A DNA stretch of 64,000 nt from Brachynemurus nebulosus. Taxonomy: Eukaryota; Arthropoda; Insecta; Neuroptera; Myrmeleontidae. Shown here piece by piece: positions 22,742 through 33,955 of this stretch. The position numbers and the translations under genes were made by a program. Within the stretch, counting starts at the first letter, position 1, and each line of letters starts with the position of its first letter. The notes below the pieces were generated by a model. It made no database searches and was not told the DNA's origin. It worked only from the letters and a program-made list of their open reading frames with translations. The stretch is taken from NCBI GenBank assembly GCA_035578155.1, contig JAPWDM010000014.1, forward strand, positions 12,503,501 to 12,567,500, given 5' to 3'.

Positions 22742-23467
22742 GTGATTATTTTCTCCGAAAACATCGTTTTTTATGGAAGTTTCTCTGAATAAATATATCA
22801 AGTATATTTCATAAAATTGCACGAGAGTCGGAGCATGCTTGTAAAAAATTACACTCAAATCTTTAAACGCGTTTTTCTCAAAAACATATTTTTAGAAAAA
22901 CAAAGGTATCGTGACTATTTTAAAACTTTGCATGCACACTTATTTGCTATTATAGTGGTCATTTCGTAAACGAAAGATTTTTTTACTTTGATGATTAGTG
23001 TTTCCTTATACCAGAAAAAGATGATTTTTCTATAAAGGCACTACATTTCAAAAATGTGAGCAAATTTTCTAAGCCTTTCGTTCACAGACTGGTCACGGTT
23101 ATAACAACTAACTTCAAAAAAATCGATTCAGTAGCTTTTTGGATTTTCGACTGTAAAGTTATTATTTTTCCATATTTTTAGTTATAAAAATTATTTTAGT
23201 TACACCTAATACATAAGGTTTAAATGAATAATTTTAGTTTAAAAAAATAAATAAAAAAATTAACTGTAGAATTCTCCTATTTTTTTCTCAACGCAAGTGC
23301 AAATAATGATGTAAGTGGCATCCATTCTAAACAAAAAGTCTTAAAGACTCGATTATTATTGGACTAAGCACCTTCAATTTCACAAATCTGAACTAATACG
23401 TTTAACCAGTAACTTTGCTCATAAGCAGACAAAGTAATAACTTGATTAAAACTCAGATTATATATTA
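22742..23467. other. No gene seen
   Basis: AT-rich DNA between two TTAA-flanked elements. Confidence 0.4.
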
Positions 23468-23471
23468 TTAA

Positions 23472-24390
23472 CCCTAGAATCATACGTACACGTCAAAACG
23501 ACGAACGAACTTCTCTACCTGCTCCAATACTTCAACTTGTCGGTACCTGCTTGCTGTGAGATTTCTGTTATCTAATTTATTTGTTGTTATAACACATAAG
23601 ACGTATTTATTTTGTTTATAGTCATTGTCGTTTTGTTTGTATTGAAATAGTGTCCGTCAAAAGGACGTCGATGTATGATTACGCGATGTTTTTTTTTAAA
23701 GATTTTTTACTTCACATATAAAAGTATTCCCAATTTTTCTAAAATTTATTAAAGATATGCATGTTATAATTTATTCAATGATTATGATAATGTGAAAGAT
23801 GATTACAGCTGTTTGACTTATAGAGACGACATAATACTGTATTTTTAATATATTGAATCGAAAACTAAAGAATGCGTTTCAGGTGACTTAATAAAAGATT
23901 AGCAATTTATTTTGTGGAAAATAGTTTAATTTTTATTATTTTTTGAGATCTTATTCGAAAAATTGCTAACAAATTTTAGAAAATTACAAATGTGCCTAAT
24001 GGGGAAATAACTACATATCTATAGGGATATTTATGACTGAGAAATTTCACATTCTGTAAAGTCACACATGTCCACTGACTCATAATAGTTCATAAATTAA
24101 TTATTTGGAACACATGTTTTATGATACAATTGATGTATTTATCTATTTTTTAATTTTTAATATGAAAATATGCTTTGATAAAAAGATTAAAAAAATTAAT
24201 AAATGTTTACATTAAGAAATTTTTCCAAATCCAATTTTTTTTAAATATTTTGTTCGCTTTTGTAGTATTGTTATGTAAAAAAAATGTTTTTTTTCAAATA
24301 AACTCTAAAACTCTCCGTAAAAATTCCATCCGGCAAAACAACGTCGATGTATGATTAACGTTTCTCGTAGACCAACGTATGATTCTAGGG
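23472..24390 (+). mobile_element. piggyBac-like MITE, family 1, copy 1
   Basis: Both ends are CCCTAGAATCATACGT, with TTAA at 23468-23471 and 24391-24394. CCCTAGAA-type ends with TTAA duplication are the piggyBac signature. Subterminal stretches carry GTC-TTTTGACG and CATACATCGACGT motifs in several copies. No transposase frame. Copies 2 (29360) and 3 (41691) are inverted relative to this one. Confidence 0.93.
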
Positions 24391-24394
24391 TTAA

Positions 24395-25313
24395 GTACAA
24401 CGTTTTCTTTAATTTGTTAATAATAAAAATCAAGTCTGTTTACGCATGACCTAAAATTTATAATAATAATTGGGGCAAATTTCTTTGATTTTTTTTTAAA
24501 GCTAACCATTTTGTGACACAGTTAAACTAGCAAGCAACAAAAAGTAAATTCATATCCCATTGTCCAAGTTGTAGTGTCTGTTTCAATGTGACCGGACTGC
24601 GTCTTTGGTTCTATAGTTTTTAATCTATCAAAAATAAAATCTTTTCCCTTATTTCGTATTATATCATTCTTTCGATATATTGTTGGCAACATCCAAAAAC
24701 TTTATGTCAAACTCCCCGAAATGTTTTCTTTTATAAAATTAATTTTTTTTTTATTTAGTATACTAACCCAACCAAATAGTGACGTCTCACTTTCATTAAA
24801 TATGTTTTATGTGTTTTTGAACATGACGCGAACGAAAAATTCACTGAAGTAGGTCAGTTGATTATTTGGCAGCAGTTACAATATACATATATCTCGCACA
24901 TATACGATACAATAGCGTATCGTGGTATATAACTACTATGTTAATCAAACTGCCTCGATTTTTTTTTTTACTTCGTATCCGAAAAATTTTTATTTTGTCT
25001 TTTTTTCTGTTGATTAAATTTAATTTTCGTAATTTTATTAAATACAGGATGAGTTGTAGATACCGATGGGGGAAACAGATTGCTATATAGTCAGGAGCTT
25101 TGTAGCTTTTATGGTTTTCAAGCTTTAATGAAAACTTATAGTTTTTTAGTTAAGGAAGTTAACGCTTATTTTTAACAGAAAGTAGTCACGATTCGCGACC
25201 CTTCTAGTCTCTAGTGACTTATTTTTTTATCAATTCAGAATTTAAAAAGGAATAGTTAGGACCAATAGACTATTTTATTATATATACCCTATTTAAAATA
25301 CAATTGATCATAA
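24395..25313. other. No gene seen
   Basis: AT-rich DNA; a short frame at 24866-25090 has no recognisable features. Confidence 0.4.
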
Positions 25314-25500
25314 GTGAAAGTTAAAAAATTAAATAATTCTTATATTCAAAACAAATCAATGTTCTATTCTTTCCTAAAAACAAACTGCAATTTTAAAATT
25401 CACGTAAGTGCAATAATGAAAGAGATAAACCCAAGAAAACGGAATTTATTTAAATTCATAAGTGATGAAGCATGGTTAAATTTAACTGAAATGAACCATA
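25314..25500 (+). repeat. ORF-like dispersed repeat, copy 1
   Basis: This segment aligns without indels to the reverse complement of 58865-59035. In one frame both read alike: NKS-hydrophobic-F-x-SFL, then SAIMKEI-x-PRK and FISDE-x-W. Reading side by side, roughly three times as many codons differ by amino acid as by silent changes. That argues against selection on the protein, so it is probably a non-coding repeat. The open frame here runs to 25637 but only this part is shared. Confidence 0.6.
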
Positions 25501-25784
25501 GTATTTCTATTGGGACATATATAATGATACAAAGTTGTGAATTAATTAATACTACTAACAACAATATCAGAGTGATTATAAGTCCTACTTTTTACATACT
25601 CAACAGTCTTGGTACCAACAAACCAGCTAATCCGTAAACACATATTATAATATTGATGATTTGTGAACAAAATAATGATAAAATAATGTTTTTGCATATT
25701 TTTTTCTTAAAAATCTATTTCAGAAATAAATAAATTATTAAATAAATTGTTACCTCTATTTTCGCCAAAAAATTTTAAACTTGA

Positions 25785-26146
25785 AATTTCATTATTTGAC
25801 TTTATTTGGCGATAAACCTCAATATTAAGACCAGCAAAAAACCAAACAGAATTTTTTAACCAATCTTCAACATGTCGACCGGTTTCAGTGTCTTAAAACA
25901 CCATTATCAAGACAAGAATATAAAAATCAATAAAAATAAAATAAAAAATGAAAAAATTTTTAATTTTTTCATAAACAAAAGAAACTAAAAACCTTTTAGT
26001 TTGGATCAAAACCAATCAAATCAAACAATGTCAAATATAGCAACTCGTTGGTTGCAAAAAAGGAAATACGTACATCACTGAAAATGATATACGAAAACGG
26101 AAATGTGAAACAACAAAACATCTGAAGACCAAACTTGCAATAGAGA
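25785..26146 (-). repeat. Dispersed repeat with ribozyme-like core, copy 1
   Basis: About 360 bp, homologous to 51682-52050 in the same orientation. It includes CATGTCGACCGGTTTCAGTG and ACACCATTATCAAGAC. On the minus strand this reads as a T-rich leader, a small hairpin, then GAAACCGGTCGAC. The layout is typical of 3' parts of arthropod retroelements, but the family is not established. Confidence 0.65.
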
Positions 26147-26652
26147 ACAGAAAAAGTAAAAGAAGAAACGAACAATCATTTTTAGAAAAAAACATCTGTA
26201 AAAGCCACAAATCGCCTTATGAATCACCTATTCAAATTAGTTCTTAGTTCTTATCTATTTCAGAAACTAAACAATAATTCATCTTCAAAGTGAATAATTA
26301 TGCAATCTAACAGATTCTGTAATATTTGATTTGTCAGACGTTAGATTTCCTACTCATACAAGATAGAAGAGATAATTTTGATTGTTTTGAGCCTAATAGT
26401 TTTTAGTATAATGTAATATCGTAAACTGGTGACCGATTTAAAAGTTTCATATGATTCATTTCGATTCTACAATCAAAGTACAATGTATAAAAATGTATAC
26501 GAAAGTAACTGTTACAGCTAACTTAAGAGATAGCTTTTTCCATTGGAATAATAATAGCACAATTATCTTATCTTAACTATTTATTCGTTTCTACAGAAAT
26601 GAATAAAGAATTTTACTACTTTACGTTTAATTTCGCCAAAATATTTTAAACT
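26147..26652. other. No gene seen
   Basis: Unassigned AT-rich DNA. Confidence 0.4.
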
Positions 26653-26656
26653 TTAA

Positions 26657-27469
26657 GGGGGACCACTAGTGTGACCGCCTGAAAAATGGGTGATTTTTGG
26701 GAAATTTTTTAAAGAAAACTACTGTATGGAATGTTTTAATATTTTAAGGATATATTCGTTGATATATAATAAATAATTCATCATAAAAATTTTGGACCAA
26801 AAAATTGAAAATTCAGTGAGTTATTCGCGGTCTCCCAAGGCTTCAAAAAAAAATAAGTTCCCCCACTGCTGCAGTGACAGCGACCTTTACAGTGCCTGAA
26901 ATCAAAAAAACCAAAAAGTTAATAAAAAGTTAATAAAAGTTAATAAAAAGTTTCAAATTTTGCGCGAAAATTTGATCATTTTTGGCCTGCAAAAATTACT
27001 TTTTGTATTCGATCGGAAAACTGGAGGTTCATGGCACGAAGAAACATATATACAAGAAGCTGCAATAAAAATCAAATCGATCGGATGATTTGTCTTCGAG
27101 TTATAACTGCAGCAAATTTGAAAAATGTAGTTTTTCTTTACTTTACATTTTAGTTTAAATCACTGAAAACTTACTCACAATAACGGTCATAGTAAAACTA
27201 GATAGGTCGTTTAAATGTGCCAGGGTCTAGCGTCTCCACAACATGTGACTGGCAGACACCTCTAGAAACTCCCGAACTATCAACCTTCATAATTTCTCAA
27301 TACCTCAAAGTTAACAATGAAAATCAGAATCCGCTTTTCGGATGGCTGTAACTCAAAAACTGTTTGAGATATGCACTTGAAATTTTAGTATGCTATTTTT
27401 AAAGGTATATACTATCAAAACATGCAATTTTCCAATTTTTTTTTTTAAATGTCACACTAGTGGTCCCCC
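26657..27469. mobile_element. TTAA-flanked MITE, family 2, copy 2
   Basis: Starts GGGGGACCACTAGTGTGACC and ends with the complementary GTCACACTAGTGGTCCCCC, with TTAA at 26653-26656 and 27470-27473. Its 813-bp body aligns with 21849-22737 in direct orientation. It is shorter because of small deletions. No coding sequence. Confidence 0.9.
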
Positions 27470-27473
27470 TTAA

Positions 27474-28227
27474 AGACTCGTAGCTGCACTCTCTTAGGTC
27501 ACCCCGGAGTCACCCTCTATTGACAAAGACCTCGTTTGTTGAAATCGATTACGTAACCTTGACTGTGTAATTTTCATAAAATTTTTTCTTATTTTTATTA
27601 TATGAATGTATTTTCCTAAAAATTGAAGAATCTTATGCACCCGAAGTAGCAATAAAGAGTTAAGGATATTATTTTCACACGGAGATAGCTACTATCAAAA
27701 AGCAAGCCTAATATAAATAATTTCGTGTATAAGTAGCCTCATGACGTTGGTCTTCCGGGGTTCTCAAAATTATGGTTTAACAAACAAGAAATGCTTGTGC
27801 ACTACCAATCACTTTTTTTTAATATTCTTTTTTTTTTGAGTGTTCAGTAGGAAAACATTTAACGTATTCTCATAATTATTTCTGTAGTATCTGCTGTAGC
27901 CGACTGAACCACCAACCCAGTTTTTATAAACCAACAAACGCAAAAAGAAAACCATTATGCAAATGTAAAAACTAACACAGAAATATAAATATTCTGTTGA
28001 ATTATAAAAAATACTTTTGTTTACAAAATAATTGTTCATTATAAAAATACAGCAAACATACAATTTAAAAAGTATACATTTTTAGTGTCGTTCTTTTTTA
28101 TATTTCTATGTACGCCATAATTATATAAAAATATATTACGTCGTAATGATATAATGTGTGGTTGCAACTAACATGAATATTCAGTTTCCAATTAATGAAA
28201 CGAAAATATTTATTTATTGAATCTGGT
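27474..28227. other. No gene seen
   Basis: AT-rich DNA. The minus frame at 27809-28063 has no family resemblance. Confidence 0.4.
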
Positions 28228-28235
28228 AAGACTAG

Positions 28236-28437
28236 CAGGGCCGTGGAATGAAATGGCGAGCCCCGGGAGTAAATCACATTTTTAAAAAATTTTTATCCAA
28301 AAAGATAAATGTCGAAAGAAACAAGTTCTTCCTAATTTTCGGGTCCCCTACTAACAGCTACGGGGCCCCCTCTTCAAGCGTGGGGCCCTAGGTGGTAAAC
28401 TGGTAACCCCGGCTACTTTACCATCTCGTCAGACCCA
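28236..28437. mobile_element. 202-bp GC-rich hAT MITE
   Basis: The left end, CAGGGCCGTGGAATGAAATG, matches the reverse complement of the right end of 50626-50816. The right end likewise matches that copy's left end. Flanks AAGACTAG (28228-28235) and GTGATTAG (28438-28445) agree at only 5 of 8 positions, so the duplication is decayed. Confidence 0.7.
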
Positions 28438-28445
28438 GTGATTAG

Positions 28446-29355
28446 AATCGTTAAACTGTGTAAAAAGCTCTTTGAATCACAAGGTAACTTCTTTTAATAG
28501 TATCAACAAAGACCATTCTTTACTTCAAAAAAAAAAAAGAAAAAGAAATTGAACTGAAAGAAATGTTTATAAATATATCTTTTTTTAAAGTAAATAAATA
28601 TTTGTTTGAGACCACACTGAAATAAATCATTTCTCTAGGTCAAAAACTTGTTTCTCAGTGCAGAAACATCAAATGATTTTTATCTGTTTAATTATTATTA
28701 TTTCTTTTAAGTAATATTTAAGGTGAATCGATCAGTACTGACAAATAGATTACGTAATAAGTCTATTTTTTTCTCTATAAATAAATATAATTTATGTGTA
28801 GAAAAATAAATTAAAATTTATAATACATGTAACAGTATTAATATTTGATTCTTTTTCAATCTTCTAATTTTAATAATTTTAAAAGTAATGAATTTGATTC
28901 TGGTAGTTGACATGTACGCACACATAATAACTAACACGTGCATAAATATATTATGGGTGTATTAGTATAAAATGACATTTTTATAGTTTTTTTCTATTTA
29001 TTACAATAACTAAACGTCCAATATTAAACAAAATAGTTTTTTAATGATTCAAAAACATAAAAGAAAATAATTTTCAGTTTTTTAAATCTTAAGGTTAGTT
29101 TTTAATGACACAACTTACTTAAATATATACCACTGATTCACCTCTAATCATTTTTTGACATTTACTCGTACGTTAAAAATTTTAACTTTGAAAATTAATT
29201 TCTTCTGAACTACACCCCAGAAATTATTTAAAATAGTGTCAGTGAATGCATCATATCTTTCTCTATAATATACTAAAATTTCAAATTCTAAAATTGGAAA
29301 ATTTCAAGTGACCGATTTACCTTAAGTAGATAATCCCTACAGTCCCTACAGGTAC
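28446..29355. other. No gene seen
   Basis: AT-rich DNA without recognised elements. Confidence 0.4.
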
Positions 29356-29359
29356 TTAA

Positions 29360-30260
29360 CCCTAGAATCATACGTTGGTCTACGAGTCAAGTTAATCATA
29401 CATCGGCGTCGTTTCGACGAATGGACTTTTTACGGGGAGTTTTAGAGTTTATTTGCAAAAAACATTTTTTTTACATAACAATACTACAAAAGCGAACAAA
29501 ATATTTAAAAAAATTGGATTTGGAAAAATTTCTTAATGTAAATATTTATTAATTTTTTTAATTTTTTTATCAAAGCATATTTTCATTATAAAAATTAAAA
29601 AATATATAAATACATCAATTGTAATAATTAATTTATGAACTATTATGAATCAGTGGACACGTGTGACTTTACAGAATGTGAAATTTCTCAGTCATAAATA
29701 TTCCTATAGATATGTAGTTATTTCCCCATTAGGCACATTTGTAAATTTTCTAAAATTTGTTAGTAATTTTTCGAATAAGATCTCAAAAAATAATAAAAAT
29801 TAAAATATTTTCCACAAAATAAATTGTTAATCTTTTATTAAGTCATTCGAAACGCATTCTTTAGTTTTCGATTCAATATATTCAAACTTCAGTATTATGT
29901 CGTCTCTATAAGTCAAACAGCTGTAATCATCTTTTACATTATCATAATCATTGAATAAATTAATTATAACATCCATATCTTTAATAAATTTTAGAAAAAT
30001 TAGGAAAACTTTTATATGTGGAGTACAAAATCTTTAAAAAAAATATAGGTTAATCATACATCGTCGTCTTTTTGACGCACACTATTTCAGTATAAAAAAA
30101 ACGACAATAGCTATAAAAAAAATTTATATGTCTTATGTGTTATAATAACAAATAAATTAGATAACAGAAGTTTCACAGCGAGCAGGTACCGACAAGTCAG
30201 AATATTGGAGCAGGTAGAGAAGTTCGTTCGTCGTTTTGACGAGTATGTATGATTCTAGGG
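29360..30260 (-). mobile_element. piggyBac-like MITE, family 1, copy 2
   Basis: Starts CCCTAGAATCATACGTTGGT and is flanked by TTAA at 29356-29359 and 30261-30264. The 901-bp body matches copies 1 and 3, including the internal CATACATCGTCGTCTTTTTGACG-like stretch (slightly mutated). Inverted relative to 23472-24390. Non-coding. Confidence 0.92.
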
Positions 30261-30264
30261 TTAA

Positions 30265-31058
30265 GATTGAAAAAAAAATTAACAAATTTTAACAAATTTA
30301 TTTAAAAATTAATTGAATAACCGCAGCATAAATTATATAGGTACTATAAATATTCTCAAAATAGTTTGAATTTGACCTCTAGTGTACCGCCCGTTACTGC
30401 AAAACATCTAAAATATTAGAAACTATAGAACAATATACGAGAATATAATCTAACAAAAGCGAATAAATAAACTTGAAAAAAAAATCAACAAACCTAAGAA
30501 GTATTTTTAAAATCCAAACGTTGACTGTAGATGATCACATATGACCACATGAAAATATTCACATATTTAATACATATACCACAAACAATTAAATCTTAAT
30601 TTACTATTCACTTATTTCAATATAAACAAACGAACAATTTGTTTTTAATAAACAACAATTTTGTTTTTATGGATATATTTTGTTTTTCACACATAAACCT
30701 TAAACACTTAAAACATTTTTTTTTTTAAATATTTAATGAGTTGTTTAAAAATTCAATTGTTTTATAGAAACAAAAAACAAATGAAGTTCATTTAATTTTT
30801 TACATGTAGTTTTACACTTAATAATCAATCTATATTATTAGTATTTTAAATCCACTTAAAATAAGCTTAATAAATACGTTTAACACAGCTTTTGTGATAC
30901 AATTTTACAGTACTCGCTCAATTATTTACACTAAATCTGTAAATACAGTACAGAAAAAAAAAATACACTCGATTACCGTGTTCTATACGAATTGTGATAT
31001 AGTATGTAATAGTCTGAATAAGATATGAAGAAATTCACTTGTTCAAGTTGAAACTTAC
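30265..31058. other. AT-rich DNA, possible intron start
   Basis: No gene. If the candidate exon at 31059-31350 is real, this is the first part of the following intron on the minus strand. Confidence 0.35.
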
Positions 31059-31350
31059 AACTTAGAAAGTCTGTGTGTGTTGTGTGAAAACTTAGAAACG
31101 CAAAACAATAATCACTTTGATTTGCACGGGTATATCGCCGTCGAGTTTGTCTATACTCTCCGGTCGGTCCCGTTGATGATGTTCACAATGTGTAATATGT
31201 GTTAGTACACACTGGTGTGGTGGAGCAACGCTCGTCGTGATGAATCCGGCAAAACGAATAGCGAATAGAACAGATACGAGTTCGTGGAAACTGAACGCGC
31301 CGGTCTCAAGTCAACTACATGACGTTTTGTACACTGAACGCTACTGAATA
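31059..31350 (-). other. Candidate 5' untranslated first exon
   Basis: This 290-bp patch is richer in GC and CpG than its neighbours and belongs to no repeat I can see. On the minus strand it has two arthropod-like initiator motifs, TTCAGT, at about 31333-31348. It ends with a good splice donor, TTG followed by GTAAGT (31053-31058). It holds only short upstream ATGs, so it would be leader rather than coding. A 13-base G run lies upstream at 31500. No TATA box is at the right distance. Purely inferential. Confidence 0.3.
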
Positions 31351-31499
31351 CGAGAGCTTTCGGTTGGGGTGTATTTTCATTGATACCTACCAGAGGTATA
31401 TACGATGTTGTACTCCTTAACGCGTATTAACACATTTTGTTTCTTGTAATACAAGTTATCAATTTTTCGAGTTTGTTTGCGCTGTGAGATGTGTAATGT

Positions 31500-31512
31500 G
31501 GGGGGGGGGGGG
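31500..31512. repeat. Poly-G tract
   Basis: Thirteen consecutive G on the plus strand, then CGGGGAGG. Unusual in this AT-rich window; could form a G-quadruplex. Confidence 0.9.
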
Positions 31513-32022
31513 CGGGGAGGATTGTATTGTCGAAATATGGTATCGAACATGTTAATTAAAAATGAGTTAGGCGTGTGTATGTGAATTTTGTTTATCGGAA
31601 AATTCAGTTGGGAATATTTCGTTTCCAGGATGATACAGAGATTTAAGAAATATCTTTTATCTACAACTACTATAAAATTCTTTATTTACTGTAGAATGAA
31701 ATTCTTTACATACAGCTGTGCGAAATTTTGTACTTTAAACCGGACAAAAGATTATTTTTTAAAAGTTTTTATCTTACAAACTATATAATAAGGGCCTTTT
31801 AGACGGTCATATCAGTTCTCAGTTCAGTTTCAGTTTCAGTTTCCGTTCTTGTTTCATTTCAGTTCGGAAGAAGGTTTGTTTTTACACTGTCCATTCAGTT
31901 CTCACTTTTCTCAGTCGTTTCAATTCTTTGTATAATCTGAGTTGCCCTAAACAAAGTGTTGCGCTTTAAAAGTCTTCAACTTATATTCTTGTACTAGTTT
32001 AAAAGTGCTAATATAATAAATA

Positions 32023-32204
32023 ATGGATGAAGACTATTTCACTGCAACAGCATTAGCTTTGGTGCTGAAGAAAGACCAGAAGAAAAGAAGCTAGTGGAGT
32101 AAAGCTTGGCTCTTAAAAGACATCCATTGTCGCATATAAATTTAATGAAGGAACTTCGCTTAGAACCATTTGATTGGTTGAATTTATCTCCTATTCCTTC
32201 CTGA
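32023..32204 (+). pseudogene. Harbinger transposase N-terminal fossil
   Basis: From ATG at 32023 the frame reads MDEDYFTATALALVLKKDQ, then a stop (TAG at 32092) in place of a codon in a basic stretch. It continues WSKAWLLK and, after a one-base shift, RHPLSHINLMKELRLEPFDW. The pattern W-x-K-x-W-L-L-x-R, then N-L-x-K-E-L-R-L-E-x-x-x-W, is the conserved N-terminal region of animal Harbinger (HARBI1-like) nucleases. The DDE domain is gone. The stop, frameshift and truncation show that it is dead. It meets the MADF fossil head-on near 32200. Confidence 0.8.
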
Positions 32205-32569
32205 CTTTCATCCTGGCCGTCCATGGTATTAACACTTCTTACAGTCGGCTGTTGGTCGCTGACGAACGAAAGGAGATCATAATACCATACTGATGGTGTG
32301 TATACTTCCCCAGTTCCTGCTCCACTTCTTTCACTGTCTTCAACTTCCTTCTTGAGCATAGGCTACTTATTTTATAGTGATTTACCATCGTATTCTTTAT
32401 ATTTCTTTAATAGAAGAGTGTAGACAGCTTCCTTAATATTTACATTGTGCATGGTATCGTACATCTGTCCTATATGGACACGGTAAGGTTTTATAAATTT
32501 TAATGAATTCGACAATAAAATCGTGATCCTTGTTGGACATAGCGACAGTTGCCTATATAAAATGTGCAC
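32200..32569 (-). pseudogene. MADF-domain accessory protein fossil (Harbinger)
   Basis: Minus-strand frames read L-L-L-K-K-Y-K-E-Y, then a stop, then EVEDSERSGAGTGEVYTPSV followed by WYYDLLSFVSDQ. The ending 'S-x-x-S-G-x-G-x-x-x-x-Y-x-P-x-x-W-Y-x-x-L-x-F-x-x-D' is typical of the MADF domain, a Myb-like DNA-binding fold that is the second gene of many insect Harbinger elements. The N-terminal helix is degenerate and an in-frame stop splits the domain. Its position opposite the transposase fits the element's known two-gene layout. Confidence 0.75.
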
Positions 32570-32804
32570 TTTGTCAGATTTTCAAGACAACTGACGTGAG
32601 CGAACGGATTGAGGAATAACATGCTTGTTTACACATAGGAACTTTAAGAACTGAAATGAAACCAATAGGTCTATCAATCCTGTCAGTTCTCAGTCTCCGT
32701 TTCAGTTCTCCTTTCAGGTTTTAGTTTTTACACCTAGGAAAAACTAACAATTTGACTGAAACTGAAACTGAACTGAGAACTGATATGACCGTCTAAAAGG
32801 CCCT

Positions 32805-33601
32805 TTAGAATTGGTTTGAATTTTGATATTTTGTATACAAAATGTTAAATATATACAAGAAAATAACATATCCAAAAATCACCAATTAATGGTTACATAG
32901 CAGCCCCGTTAAATACTGAAGTTGGGTAATAAAACTGCGGGTATATCTACCAATTACTAGCTGTAAGTTACAACTATTTGTGTCAATGAATACTGTACAG
33001 AACCAAACTCTTTTGATATTTCGCTTCGCTTGCCAGACGCAGGACCGTGAAGAGAAATGGCGCAGATGTAGCGATATCGATGCTTTCAGGAAAATACTTA
33101 AATTTTAGAACCTTCTTGGAAATTTTGACAAGATCCATCCAATTGATTATTCTGAACTTTTTATGAGACCCTAAAATCCTGGAGGACAGTTTTAACCTCG
33201 CTTTCATTTCTAGAAAATCGTAGTGGAATTTGAACAAAATCTTATCAAAACTTATCCAGGTCCACATCTTGGGCCTTTTTTTCGTATTTAGGTCACATTT
33301 GGTTAAGATCTGCCCAGTCGTTTAGTTTGGATTCTTCTTGGGGACCGTGAAAACTAAGAGCCTTTTTAATTAAATGTTCACATTTTCCAGGATCTGGCAT
33401 TTGAGCAAAATTTAATTAAAATCCGTCCGTCTCTCAAAAATATTATTGAATGAATGAATATAAACGTAAATAAAAGTTCTATTTATCAGAGGCACGAATA
33501 TTTTATAGAAAAAGTATGTTTATGCACCAAATTCAATAACAACAATCTCCAATGATAGTAGTTTTAAACTATAAATTGAAGAAATGAAGAATGAATACAT
33601 G
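32805..33601. other. Gene-free DNA, probably old repeat
   Basis: A stretch at 33250-33430 contains CCAGTCGTTTAGTTTGGAT and AAAATCCGTCCGTCTCTC, phrases of the kind found in widespread insect repeats. The minus frame at 32983-33267 has no recognised family. Confidence 0.4.
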
Positions 33602-33733
33602 ATTCTTACTTTAAAGTTGAATTTTACACTAAGGCTACTTCAAATTTGATTGTCAAACTGTATCAAAAATAAAATTTTTTCAAGTTGGCCTTACTGTTAA
33701 AATTGCCTTTTAATGTGAACCTAAAACCAACCG
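33602..33733. repeat. Decayed fragment of the 10499 Harbinger-like family
   Basis: Shares the order of phrases with 11085-11196: TTTTACACTAA, then AAATTTGATTGT, TATCAAAAATAAAA and a final ATGTGAACCTAAAACC. The inverted end is mutated beyond use. Confidence 0.6.
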
Positions 33734-33739
33734 ATTATT

Positions 33740-33955
33740 TTTTAAATATTGAAAAATATTTAAAGTTCGATTACTTTGTCTATTTCACGAATTAAAAATT
33801 ATTTTTATTTTTACTGAACGCGTTTTCAACCTTTCGGTCATCCTCAGAGTAGGTTGACCGAAAGGTTGAAAACGCGTTCAGTAAAAATAAAAATAATTTT
33901 TAATTCGTGAAATAGACAAAGTAATCGAACTTTAAATATTTTTCAATATTTAAAA
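33740..33955. repeat. Perfect palindrome, 101-bp arms, 14-bp spacer
   Basis: 33740-33840 is exactly the reverse complement of 33855-33955, by base-by-base reading. The arms include TTGAAAACGCGTTCAGTAAA and GTGAAATAGACAAAGTAATC. The spacer is TCCTCAGAGTAGGT. On the minus strand, across the left arm and spacer, it reads CTGAGGA, then GACC-GAAA-GGTT, then GAAA, a hammerhead-like arrangement. Confidence 0.97.

Larger units (their letters stand above)
31791..32804. mobile_element. Internally deleted PIF/Harbinger element
   Basis: Long inverted ends: AGGGCCTTTTAGACGGTCAT continues for roughly 50 bp through CAGTTCTCAGTTCAGTTTC and is mirrored at the right end. The flanks are ATA and TTA, compatible with a 3-bp TWA-type duplication but not identical. 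Inside are fossils of both Harbinger genes, facing each other: a transposase N-terminus (plus) and a MADF-type protein (minus). An internal deletion removed the catalytic parts. Non-autonomous. Confidence 0.85.
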
